Shown here: positions 24,897-32,705 of the stretch, in pieces
Layout: each line of letters starts with the position of its first letter
How positions within the stretch are numbered: the first letter of the stretch is position 1
DNA from: JACQXM01 sp964569425
Lineage (GTDB): Bacteria > Planctomycetota > Phycisphaerae > UBA1845
Reading direction: 5' to 3'
DNA length: 39,483 nucleotides
Assembly: GCA_964569425.1 (NCBI GenBank)
Contig: CAZMVD010000026.1
Location: 1-39,483 of the forward strand
Notes under the pieces: generated by a model
Seen by the model: only the letters and a program-made list of their open reading frames with translations
What the model was told of the DNA's origin: nothing
The model's database searches: none
Position numbers and translations under genes: made by a program

Positions 24897-26819
24897 ATGA
24901 AAACGCTTCGCACCAGGCTCATCGTCTACATCGCCGTGCCGACGCTGCTGGTCTACGGGGCCATCCTCGGCGGTGCGCTTCTCTTTTTGCGCGCCCGATC
25001 CCTGTCCGAATTGGAACAGACCATGACGCGCCTGGCGTCCAATTACGCCGGCCGGTTCGACGGGTACCTGCGTGAAGCGGCGGCCGTGGCCGACACCTTC
25101 GCCGCCGCCATGGCCGCCAATCTGCCCGGCAGGGTCGAGGTCGTCGTGGCGCAACTTCGGGCCAATGTGGCCGCCCGAACCTTTATATACGGATCCTGCG
25201 CGGCGTTCGAGCCGGGTGTGATGCAGGAAGGGCCTGATTTACTGGCCCCGTATGTGCATCGCACGGGTGAAACGCTGGTCGACATGAACATCTCGCGCGA
25301 GGTGTACGATTGGTACAGCGACCCGCAATGGACCTGGTTCCAGGAGCCCAAGGCGCGCGGGCGGGCGGTCTGGTCCGCGCCCTACTTTGATAAGGGGGCG
25401 GGCAACGTACTGATGACCACTTATTCCGCCCCCTTTGCCGTGGCCGGTCGGTTCGCCGGCGTGGTGACGGTGGACATTGACCTGGAGAATCTGCGGGAGA
25501 CAATCGGTGCCGGCGTCACCGACGGCGCGGAGTTCTTCATCCTCACCTCGGACGGCACCTTTCTATATGACCGACGTTCGGAGCGGATTCTCCGCAACAA
25601 GTTGTTGGACATCGCACAAGCGGCCGGCCACCGCGAACTGGAACAAACCGTGCCGGCGCTCTTGGCCGGAAACTCCGGGGTCGCCGTCGTGCCCGGGTGG
25701 GACGAACCCGACACGCAATGGCTCTTCTATGCGCCGATCCCCTCCACGGGCTGGACGTTTGTCGCGTACACGCCCCAGCGCCAGGCTCTCGCGGACGTGC
25801 GAACCCGATTGATCGCGGCGGCCGCGGCGCTCGTGGGCACGTTGGCGATCATTGTAGCGTGCATTGCGTTTGTCTCGGGCCGGATCACGCGGCCGCTGAC
25901 CAATCTGACCTCCAAAGTCCAGGAGATCGCCGCGGGCCGGCTCGATGCCCGGGTCACGGGTATCACATCCCAGGACGAACTGGGCAAACTGGCCGTCGCG
26001 TTCAACACCATGGCCGGCCGCTTGCGCGAACACATCGACCGGCTGGCCGAGGAGGAGGCCGCCCGCCGCAAGATCGAACACGACCTCTCCATCGCCCGCG
26101 AGATTCAGCGCGGGTTGTTGCCCGTCGAGGTCCCGCCCCTGCCCGGGTACGACCTGGCCGGCTGGAGCCGTGCGGCGGACGAAACCGGAGGGGATTACTA
26201 CGACTGGCAACTGCTTCCGAACGGCAGAGTGGCGATCACGCTGGCGGATGTGACCGGCCATGGGATCGGGCCGGCACTGGTCACGGCTGTGTGTCGCGCT
26301 TATGCCCGTGCGAGCTTTCCGGATGAATCCGACGTGTGCAAAGTCCTCGGCCGGATCAACCGCCTGCTGTGCGAAGACCTGCAAGCCGAGCGCTTCGTTA
26401 CCTTTGTCGGCGCGATCGTCGACCCCGCCACCCATAGCATCAGGATGTTGTCCGCGGGACATGGGCCGCTGTTTCACTATGACGCCGCCGCGGACCAGGT
26501 CCACCAATACAATGCCCACGACATCCCCATGGGCCTGTTTCCGGACATCAGCCACGGGCCTCCCTCGGAATTCCACGCCGTGCCCGGAGACATGCTGGTA
26601 CTGATCACCGATGGTTTCTTTGAGTGGGCCGGACCCAGCGGCGAACAATACGGCACCGCGCGCCTTGCCCAGGCGATCCATCAGGCCCGCGCCCTGACCG
26701 CCCGCGAGATCATCGACCATTTGGTCGCCGACGTGACCCAGTTCGCCGCGGGCACCAAACAGATGGACGACCTGACCGTCGTGGTGCTGAAACGAGTGGG
26801 TTCACAAACTGGCACGTAA
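24897..26819 (+). CDS. Membrane sensor phosphatase: dCache-HAMP-PP2C (SpoIIE/RsbU type)
   Basis: A 640-residue protein that should dephosphorylate an anti-sigma-factor antagonist in response to an extracytoplasmic ligand. Order: TM1 (8-31), a large periplasmic dCache domain (about 45-295, with 'VWSAPYFDKGAGNVLMTTYS' and 'GVVTVDIDLENLR'), TM2 (about 305-328), HAMP (about 330-385), a linker helix 'DLSIAREIQRGLLP', and a PP2C/SpoIIE domain (about 425-635). Metal sites are visible: 'GGDYYDW', 'DVTGHG' and the terminal 'DDLTVV'. The start at ATG 24897 lacks a clear ribosome site. It follows tdh by 57 bp on the same strand and may be cotranscribed. No STAS-domain antagonist or anti-sigma kinase is in the window. 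Confidence 0.9.
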   Translation: MKTLRTRLIVYIAVPTLLVYGAILGGALLFLRARSLSELEQTMTRLASNYAGRFDGYLREAAAVADTFAAAMAANLPGRVEVVVAQLRANVAARTFIYGSCAAFEPGVMQEGPDLLAPYVHRTGETLVDMNISREVYDWYSDPQWTWFQEPKARGRAVWSAPYFDKGAGNVLMTTYSAPFAVAGRFAGVVTVDIDLENLRETIGAGVTDGAEFFILTSDGTFLYDRRSERILRNKLLDIAQAAGHRELEQTVPALLAGNSGVAVVPGWDEPDTQWLFYAPIPSTGWTFVAYTPQRQALADVRTRLIAAAAALVGTLAIIVACIAFVSGRITRPLTNLTSKVQEIAAGRLDARVTGITSQDELGKLAVAFNTMAGRLREHIDRLAEEEAARRKIEHDLSIAREIQRGLLPVEVPPLPGYDLAGWSRAADETGGDYYDWQLLPNGRVAITLADVTGHGIGPALVTAVCRAYARASFPDESDVCKVLGRINRLLCEDLQAERFVTFVGAIVDPATHSIRMLSAGHGPLFHYDAAADQVHQYNAHDIPMGLFPDISHGPPSEFHAVPGDMLVLITDGFFEWAGPSGEQYGTARLAQAIHQARALTAREIIDHLVADVTQFAAGTKQMDDLTVVVLKRVGSQTGT

Positions 26820-27138
26820 CTTGCCACGGACTTTGGCGGGCGCGTTGCCTGCAGCGGGGGCACGTCGATGATGCGGCGACCGGGCCGGGGGGGGCCGGCG
26901 TTTTCTGTCGCGAGATTACGCCCCGATCCGGGCAGGGTGGACGTTCAGACGCACCAGAATTCCACGGAATGAGCGGGAGCGAGAGGTTGACCATGGTTGG
27001 GCATCGTGTAGTCATTCGACGAAAAGTCGGGCGGGAGCGCCTGGTGGCCGGGCTTCCGGGCTAACCACGCCTTCGTTGCAGGATTCGAGATTGCCGATGG
27101 GCAGGTCATCATCTGGTTGACATTAACTGAGTACCAAC
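26820..27138. other. Intergenic stretch
   Basis: About 320 bp. A TTGACA at 27117-27122 has no matching -10 before the next ATG. Nothing else is supported. Confidence 0.3.
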
Positions 27139-27999
27139 ATGGCGATCTTTCCGCCAAGTAAACGCCGTAGGGCGAAGATTCTGGGTGTCGGGGGCGGACT
27201 CTTATGCATACTTGCGCTGTTTGCATGCGCGACACTTTATGGAGTGCGTTGCAACCGCAGCCGCGAGGTCTTGGTCTTCGTGCCCGACGGGTGGGCAGGA
27301 TTGCACGGAAACATCCAACTGACAACAATCGTTGATGGTTCCCAGTACATACTGCGTCGCGCACACAGCAATGACGATTCTGGCGACGAAGAGTGGGCCT
27401 ACTTTAGGTTGGATGTTGTTAAGCGCGAGCTGCATGTTGCCACTCCGCCCAACTGGTGCTTTGATCCAGAGCGCACTGTAGATTGCCAGGATACAATCCC
27501 ACTCAATGCTAGGCTCGGGCCTATGGGATTGAGCGTGAGCAAGATATACACTCGGACACATGCTCTGAAGAAGGCCGGTGCCCGTCTTATTAGCATTGTG
27601 TTTTCACCCTCGGTCAGACGCGTTTGGGCATACAGCCGACTACAAGGGCCCCCAATCGACGGTGATGTCGCCAGCGATCGACGCGAAGTATCTGGACGGC
27701 GTAGTGAGAACCTAGCGTCCATTGTGTCTGCAGTCCCGGATTGGCAGCTCAGCGTTGGCTTTTTTGGAACCGTCAAAGGCAGTTCACGGCAGCACTACCA
27801 CCAGATCCTCTCGCTCGATGACTTTACCTTTCGGGGAAAGGCCCTTCGCATTCCCATGGTCACCGCCGGCCCCCCTTTCTCGCCCGGCCGTGATTACCTG
27901 GAGAACGTGTGCTGGACGGCCGACGAGCGTTACGTCATCCTAATCGGCCGGTACACGCTTTGCGTGTTTCCCACCGGCCTGCACGAGACAGGAGATTGA
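27139..27999 (+). CDS. Uncharacterised protein with N-terminal membrane anchor
   Basis: A 286-residue protein with a basic N terminus and a single membrane segment (about 14-36, 'ILGVGGGLLCILALFACATL'), then an exported beta-rich domain with Trp/Cys clusters. The family is not recognised. Base composition is lower in GC than the neighbours and codon use is more mixed (many Leu/Ile/Arg codons not ending in G or C), a sign of possible recent acquisition. No Shine-Dalgarno site is seen before the ATG. It stands alone, flanked by non-coding DNA. Confidence 0.65.
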   Translation: MAIFPPSKRRRAKILGVGGGLLCILALFACATLYGVRCNRSREVLVFVPDGWAGLHGNIQLTTIVDGSQYILRRAHSNDDSGDEEWAYFRLDVVKRELHVATPPNWCFDPERTVDCQDTIPLNARLGPMGLSVSKIYTRTHALKKAGARLISIVFSPSVRRVWAYSRLQGPPIDGDVASDRREVSGRRSENLASIVSAVPDWQLSVGFFGTVKGSSRQHYHQILSLDDFTFRGKALRIPMVTAGPPFSPGRDYLENVCWTADERYVILIGRYTLCVFPTGLHETGD

Positions 28000-28134
28000 A
28001 GACGCTTACGGTGCAAGACGCGGGGTCTTGCCAAAAAGTACGAGTGACGGCCGTTGTGCTCTGCGTGTGCCTGGCGGTTGCAGGCGGCGCCTGACAGGCT
28101 GGGGCCCGTGCTTTTCAATACGCGGGGTTTGTCT

Positions 28135-28671
28135 TCAGTGGTCCGTTTGCGGCGGCGTCGCCTCTCCCCAATTCCCGGCTGAGGGGATCGGCGTAATGTG
28201 GGAACCGGCCTGGTTCCACTCGCCCCCTTTACGGCGGTAAACATCCACGGAGCGCAGCGGCAGCGACCCGGTCTCGCCGGCGGCCGTGCGGTAGTCGTAC
28301 CGTGCCACGTAATACACCACCGCCACATCGCCATAGAGCTGAATCTCCGTGTCCAGAATCTCGTATCCGGTTCCGTCGAACGCTTGCAGCGAGCGCTCGG
28401 CGTTGATCATGTAATCCTCGATGCCCCTTTCGATCTTCACACTCGGCCCCTGGAAGCCGGTCCAATCCGCCGTGTGCGTGTGGCGGATCGTTGCGCGGTC
28501 CTTTCGCAGGTAAGCCTGGAAGATCGAGTGAATGTGGGCGAGGATGGCCTCGCGATCGCGCTGCGCCATCGCCGGCGCGTGGCTGCTGGTCATCATGTGC
28601 GTTTCCCTCAGTGTGCAAGAACCCAGGTATCCGGTTACGGCCACGGCCAGTGTGACGGTCACTATTCGCAT
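28135..28671 (-). CDS. Exported lipoprotein with NTF2-like (SnoaL/DUF4440) domain
   Basis: A 178-residue protein. The start at ATG 28671 has GGAG 8 nt upstream. A short leader with lipobox 'GYLGSC' precedes an NTF2-like domain: helix 'DREAILAHIHSIFQAYLRKD', 'HTHTADWTGFQG' and the beta sheet 'YEILDTEIQLYGDVAVVYYV' ending in 'DVYRRKGGEWNQAGSHI', the usual DUF4440/SnoaL pattern. These domains bind small hydrophobic ligands or act as scaffolds; no catalytic residues can be assigned. It is divergent from the HtrA protease gene, with 236 bp between starts. Confidence 0.78.
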   Translation of the reverse strand: MRIVTVTLAVAVTGYLGSCTLRETHMMTSSHAPAMAQRDREAILAHIHSIFQAYLRKDRATIRHTHTADWTGFQGPSVKIERGIEDYMINAERSLQAFDGTGYEILDTEIQLYGDVAVVYYVARYDYRTAAGETGSLPLRSVDVYRRKGGEWNQAGSHITPIPSAGNWGEATPPQTDH

Positions 28672-28907
28672 CGTCGATGCTCCGGCGCCGCGGCAAACCA
28701 ATTCCCCGGGCTCAGCCGCCCCGGTTTTCCGGCGCCTCGCGATCAAACCCGGCGCACCGGCAAGTATGACCGGACGTGAAACCCGCGGCTTGCAATTTCT
28801 TGCTCTTTCTGCCGCTCAACAAACGGACCGCGACGACTACAATAGCCCCACCGAAAGGTTGGTTCGCCCCGGACGCGGCGCGGGTAGCCCCGGAGAACGA
28901 TTGAACG

Positions 28908-30059
28908 ATGTTCGAGAACCGTACCGGCTTGAATTCCGCAGCGCACCCACCGCGGCCATGGCTGACCATGGTCGCCGCCTGGATGATCGTATTTCTGCTG
29001 GTGTGGTTGCTGTTTAGGCCGGCCGCGGGCACCCGGCCGCTCTTCGACCCCTCGGCCGAGCCGCGTGCCATTACCCCACGCGGCGACCTCGCGGCCGATG
29101 AGCAGGCGACCATCGAGATCTTTCGCGAGGCCTCGCCGTCGGTCGTGTTTGTGACCTCCGTCGAGCGCCGCCGCGACTACTTCAGCCTCAACATTTTCGA
29201 GATTCCCCGCGGTGCGGGCACCGGCTTCCTGTACGGCAGCGAGGGGCACGTGGTCACCAACTTCCACGTCGTGCAGGGCGCCGCGCGCTTCGTGGTCACC
29301 CTGGCCGATCGCACCGAGTACGACGCCGAGTTTGTCGGCACCGAGCCGGACATTGACATTGCGGTGTTGCGCATCAACGCGCCGCCGGAGCGGCTCAAGC
29401 CCATAGCCATCGGCACGTCGGGCGACTTGCAGGTGGGGCAGAAGTGCTTCGCGATCGGCAACCCGTTCGGGCTTGACCAGACCTTGACCACCGGTGTGGT
29501 GAGCGCGCTGGGACGCGAGATTACCTCCGTCAACGGCCGTCCCATTCGCGATGTGATTCAGACGGACGCGGCCATCAACCCCGGCAACTCCGGCGGTCCG
29601 CTGCTCGACAGCGCCGGTCGGCTCATCGGCGTCAATACGCAGATCGCCAGCCCTTCCGGCGCCAGCGCGGGCATTGGGTTCGCGGTGCCCATCGACACGG
29701 TCAACGCCGTGGTGCCGGAGATCATCCGCTACGGAAAGGTGCGTCGGCCGGTGCTCGGCGTCGATCTGTTCAATGACGCGGTCACACACCGGCTGAAGTT
29801 GCCCGGTCCGCTGATTCGCGGAGTGACCGGCGGGTCCAGCGCGGAAAGCGCCGGTCTGCGCGGCACGGTCTTTGATCAGGCCGGCAACGTGCGACAGGTG
29901 GGTGACATCATCCTGCGTATCAACGGAACGCGGGTCCGCACGTTCAACGACGTGCGCGAGGCCCTCAGTCCGTTCAAGGAGGGCGATGAGGTCAGCGTCA
30001 CCGTCCTGCGAAACGACCGCGAGGTCACCGTACCGGTCCGGCTGCGCGCCATACCTTGA
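28908..30059 (+). CDS. HtrA/DegP-type trypsin-like serine protease with one PDZ domain
   Basis: A 383-residue membrane-anchored protease for envelope quality control. An uncleaved N-terminal membrane segment (about 18-37) precedes the trypsin-like domain with the full catalytic triad: His120 ('VTNFHVV'), Asp150 ('DIDIAVL') and Ser228 ('NPGNSGGP'). One C-terminal PDZ domain follows ('LRGTVFDQAGNVRQVGDIILRING', about 300-380). With one PDZ it is of the DegS type rather than DegP; DegS cleaves an anti-sigma factor, but none is in the window. The ribosome site is weak (GGAG 12 nt upstream). Confidence 0.93.
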   Translation: MFENRTGLNSAAHPPRPWLTMVAAWMIVFLLVWLLFRPAAGTRPLFDPSAEPRAITPRGDLAADEQATIEIFREASPSVVFVTSVERRRDYFSLNIFEIPRGAGTGFLYGSEGHVVTNFHVVQGAARFVVTLADRTEYDAEFVGTEPDIDIAVLRINAPPERLKPIAIGTSGDLQVGQKCFAIGNPFGLDQTLTTGVVSALGREITSVNGRPIRDVIQTDAAINPGNSGGPLLDSAGRLIGVNTQIASPSGASAGIGFAVPIDTVNAVVPEIIRYGKVRRPVLGVDLFNDAVTHRLKLPGPLIRGVTGGSSAESAGLRGTVFDQAGNVRQVGDIILRINGTRVRTFNDVREALSPFKEGDEVSVTVLRNDREVTVPVRLRAIP

Positions 30060-30619
30060 GGTTCGTCCGACCCCCCGGGCGGTGCGAAGCCAAACAATTT
30101 CACAGGAGAAACTCCAGCCTTAGCCGGTCCACCGCGCTGGCCGTGAAGATAAATTGTGGATAAACGTTGACGATTAGTCCAAGCAATGATAACTGATAAT
30201 AAATTGAAATAGTTGATTTCAACTCGCCTTGTGCTCTTAGTCCGCGCCGTTTCTGCGATGCCCCATATATATTGACGCACTTTTCTTAGGCGGCGCAAGG
30301 AATTGTATAACTTGTGAGATATCGGGCCGTTTGTTCATTTTCTTTCAAGCGTCGAAAACCGCTCTGACGATACCAATAACAGCGGCGACGTGGAACGAGA
30401 ACGGGGTCGTGGAGTTCGCCGACGGACGACCACATCCCCCTTCCGTCGTGCCTGCGGCGTCAAAGCCTCGGAAAGCCGGTCTTCAACCCTTTTGGCTGGT
30501 GACCGGCGCCTTCGACGGGCCTTCTGTCCTGAAGTAGGCGATTCCTCAGCCTTTGGCGCCGGTGTGCGGTTTCGGCTTGTGGCGACCGACCGTGCACCGT
30601 TCCACAAGGACGTGGCGAC
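30060..30619. other. AT-rich intergenic region before flgM
   Basis: About 560 bp. From about 30120 to 30330 the sequence is much richer in A and T than the rest of the window and holds a perfect 7-bp inverted repeat (30204-30222) and possible -10 boxes (TATAAC at 30306-30311). A longer minus-strand frame across 30335-31165 looks like a chance shadow. No RNA gene is recognised. Confidence 0.45.
30204..30222. repeat. Perfect inverted repeat in AT-rich spacer
   Basis: TTGAAAT-AGTTG-ATTTCAA: 7-bp arms and 5-bp spacer. It could be a protein-binding site or a weak terminator for the HtrA gene. Confidence 0.45.
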
Positions 30620-30895
30620 ATGAGTGAAATCATTAACATTTCGACCGCACTGCCGGCAATCACCACGGTGTACGACGGGGCTACCGCGACGACGACATCC
30701 GCCGTCCGTACCGTAGTCACGGAAGATACCGTAGAAATCTCCCGACTGGGTCGGGCGCTGGCGCGCGCCGTGGGCGAGTCGAGCTTTCGTCTCGCCCGCG
30801 TGCAGGCCATCCGCGCACAAATCGCCGACGGAACCTACGAGACGCCGTTGCGTTTGAACGGTACGGTCGATCGGCTGATTGACATTATCGGTTAG
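30620..30895 (+). CDS. flgM: Anti-sigma-28 factor FlgM
   Basis: A 91-residue cytoplasmic protein that would hold sigma-28 (FliA) inactive until export through the flagellar hook-basal body. The C-terminal half has the FlgM pattern: 'VEISRLGRALARAV', 'RLARVQAIRAQIADGTYETP' and 'VDRLIDIIG', with the IR..I..GTY core that binds the sigma factor. The N-terminal half is Thr/Ala-rich and probably disordered, as in FlgM. AAGGA lies 9 nt before the ATG. No other canonical flagellar gene is adjacent, but the next three genes may encode outer-membrane flagellar accessories (see the LPP20 gene). Confidence 0.82.
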   Translation: MSEIINISTALPAITTVYDGATATTTSAVRTVVTEDTVEISRLGRALARAVGESSFRLARVQAIRAQIADGTYETPLRLNGTVDRLIDIIG

Positions 30896-31133
30896 TGGGA
30901 TTCCCGCGCGCCGGCACCTCTCCGAAAATAGTGGCCTTGACACCCATGGCGATCGTGCAGCGCCCCCAAAGTCATCATCCAGGGTGCGTGGACAGCTTGC
31001 CCTTGCAATGAGAAGCGATGAAGCTGCTCTACGCGACGCCCGTCCTCCGCCGTTCGGACGTCCTAACGGTTTCGGATTCATTTCATGTACAGTTCCGCCG
31101 GGGAATAACCAGGGCCCCGAGGTTGCCCAGGTT

Positions 31134-31161
31134 TTGCGGAAAAGGCGCGATGCGGTATAAT
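31134..31161 (+). promoter_or_regulatory. sigma70 promoter of the lipoprotein gene
   Basis: TTGCGG (31134-31139), 16-bp spacer and consensus TATAAT (31156-31161). It gives a leader of about 125 nt that contains two hairpins. Confidence 0.6.
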
Positions 31162-31185
31162 CCAACGCCGATTACGATGAAGAGG

Positions 31186-31247
31186 GAACCGCCACCGGCG
31201 CGGTGGAGGAGCGGTTCTTGCAGGATCGGGTACAGTGAAACCCGATC
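31186..31247 (+). promoter_or_regulatory. Structured 5' leader with two hairpins
   Basis: Hairpin 1 (31186-31217): GAACCGCCACC pairs with GGTG and GCGGTTC around a GAGGA bulge that looks like a ribosome site. Hairpin 2 (31224-31247): perfect 8-bp GATCGGGT-ACAGTGAA-ACCCGATC. The real ribosome site (AGGAGG, 31280-31285) is downstream and unpaired. The RNA could be regulatory; no known riboswitch is recognised. Confidence 0.45.
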
Positions 31248-31293
31248 GAAGGACATTGTGCATATCAGCAGAAGACCACAGGAGGTAGCAACA

Positions 31294-32346
31294 ATGATCT
31301 ACAGGCAATTGCGAGTGATTTCGTTTGTGGGATTGGCCGCCGTAAGCATGATGGCGGGGTGCGCCTCTACAGAGCGCGCCCTGGTGAACTTCAGCTACGT
31401 GGTAGAGCCGACTCGCGGACTTCCGCAGGGCATGGATACCGTAATCATCATGCCCGCCAAAGTCGGACCAACGACCGACCCCAAGTGGTCGGACATGAGT
31501 GCCACAGTACTGCAGGCGCTGGTCAACGAGTCCCGCAGCCAGTTCGGCACGCAAGTCAACGTGTCCGACCGCCGCGATACGCAGGTTACCTTTGACGAAG
31601 CGGATCTGGCCGCCGCCGGTCTCTCCACCAGTCGTTCCGGCAGTGGCGGGCAACTCCTTGGCGCGCAGGGCGCCATTCTAAGCAACATCAATGTCAAGGT
31701 TACCGTCGATCGCGGCAAGCAGCGCACCATCTCCGGGCTGTCCCTGTGGGGTGGCGGCGGTCACGGATACGGGCACGGCGGCGGCGACGTCCAGACCGAA
31801 GAAGTGGAAACCGTACAACGGAATATGACCGTGCAGACGGAATTCAAGCTGGTCGATACGTCGAACAACAAGGTCTGGGAACACTACTTGCCGCGTACCT
31901 ACCGTGCGACCGAGCGCACCAAAGCCAGCCCGATCTTCGGTTCCAGTAAGACCGAGGCGGCGCTGACGCCGGAAGATCAGATTATCGCGTCGCTGGTGGA
32001 ACGCGGAGCGCGTGAATTCATCAGCCGGCTTATGTCCTGCCGTATCGAGGTGGAAATCGAGGTCATTTCCAGCAGCAACAAACTGTGTGCCGAAGGCGTA
32101 CGGTTGCTGCGCGCGGAAGCCTATGAGGACGCGCTGTCCCGCTTCAACGGGGCGTTACAGGAAAACCCGGACGACCATCGCGCGGCGTTTGCCGCCGGCG
32201 TGGCGTGCGAAGCATTGGGCCGTTTGGACGGCGCACTGAACTTCTACAATCGTGCTTGCGCGGGCCAGGACAACGCCACATACCGCGAGGCGCGAGATCG
32301 AATGAAGTCCTACGCCGGTCGTGCGCGACAGGCGCAAAGTCACTAA
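31294..32346 (+). CDS. CsgG/TolB-N-like outer-membrane lipoprotein with TPR-like tail
   Basis: A 350-residue lipoprotein. The start at ATG 31294 is fixed by AGGAGG 8 nt upstream. Leader 'FVGLAAVSMMAGC' ends in a lipobox Cys. The middle resembles the CsgG/TolB-N/FlgT class: 'VIIMPAKVGPTTDPKWS', 'TVLQALVNESRSQFG', then a long beta-rich region with a Gly/His-rich loop ('WGGGGHGYGHGGG') that could bind metal. The C terminus has two TPR-like helix pairs ('EGVRLLRAEAYEDALSRFNG' and 'ACEALGRLDGALNFYNRA'). The class call is by pattern and weak. Its own promoter and hairpin-rich leader separate it from flgM by about 400 bp; the LPP20 gene follows on the same strand. Role: probably an outer-membrane assembly or flagellar accessory (inference). 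Confidence 0.7.
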   Translation: MIYRQLRVISFVGLAAVSMMAGCASTERALVNFSYVVEPTRGLPQGMDTVIIMPAKVGPTTDPKWSDMSATVLQALVNESRSQFGTQVNVSDRRDTQVTFDEADLAAAGLSTSRSGSGGQLLGAQGAILSNINVKVTVDRGKQRTISGLSLWGGGGHGYGHGGGDVQTEEVETVQRNMTVQTEFKLVDTSNNKVWEHYLPRTYRATERTKASPIFGSSKTEAALTPEDQIIASLVERGAREFISRLMSCRIEVEIEVISSSNKLCAEGVRLLRAEAYEDALSRFNGALQENPDDHRAAFAAGVACEALGRLDGALNFYNRACAGQDNATYREARDRMKSYAGRARQAQSH

Positions 32347-32705
32347 TAGGCTCCCGCGCACTAGAACGCGATGCGGCGCCCTGGGAGGGCTTCGGTTGGG
32401 TTGTGCGTGGTCGGCAACGCCGAATTTCGCTTTATTGCGTTTCCGTCATGCGGGGTCCGATAACCGGCGGCTAACGTTTACCTGGTATTCGGGTCAAACA
32501 GGCATGATCGACCGAGGCGAATGGACGCTCGCATCGCTTCGATAGATTGACAGATAGATCAACCGGCGTTCCGCTGTGTGCGGCACGTCGGCCATCGGCG
32601 TCCGGCGAGTTTGGCGGCGACGGGTCGTCCCCGATCGCGCATTGACCGCGCAGGCAGATTGCTTGCCGCTCGCGTACTTGTGGATACTCCAAGGAGAGAT
32701 TGGCG
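32347..32705. other. Intergenic region between lipoprotein and LPP20 genes
   Basis: About 360 bp. A small hairpin GCCCT-GGG-AGGGC (32378-32390) follows the lipoprotein gene but has no T run. The repeated GATAGAT near 32540-32560 and a TTGACA there have no good -10. AAGGAG sits 9 nt before the LPP20 gene ATG. No gene supported. Confidence 0.35.

Noticed and set aside
27117..27122. Promoter before the orphan gene at 27139
   Set aside because: TTGACA is perfect but there is no -10 box before the ATG at the required spacing.
30552..30570. sigma54 promoter before flgM
   Set aside because: TTGGCGCC...TGCG looks similar but GG and GC are one base too close.
30335..31165. 276-residue minus-strand gene opposite flgM
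   Set aside because: It lies antisense to flgM, has Arg/Ser-rich shadow composition, no domain and no ribosome site.
32378..32390. Terminator after the CsgG/TolB-like lipoprotein gene
   Set aside because: Only a 5-bp stem with no following T run.
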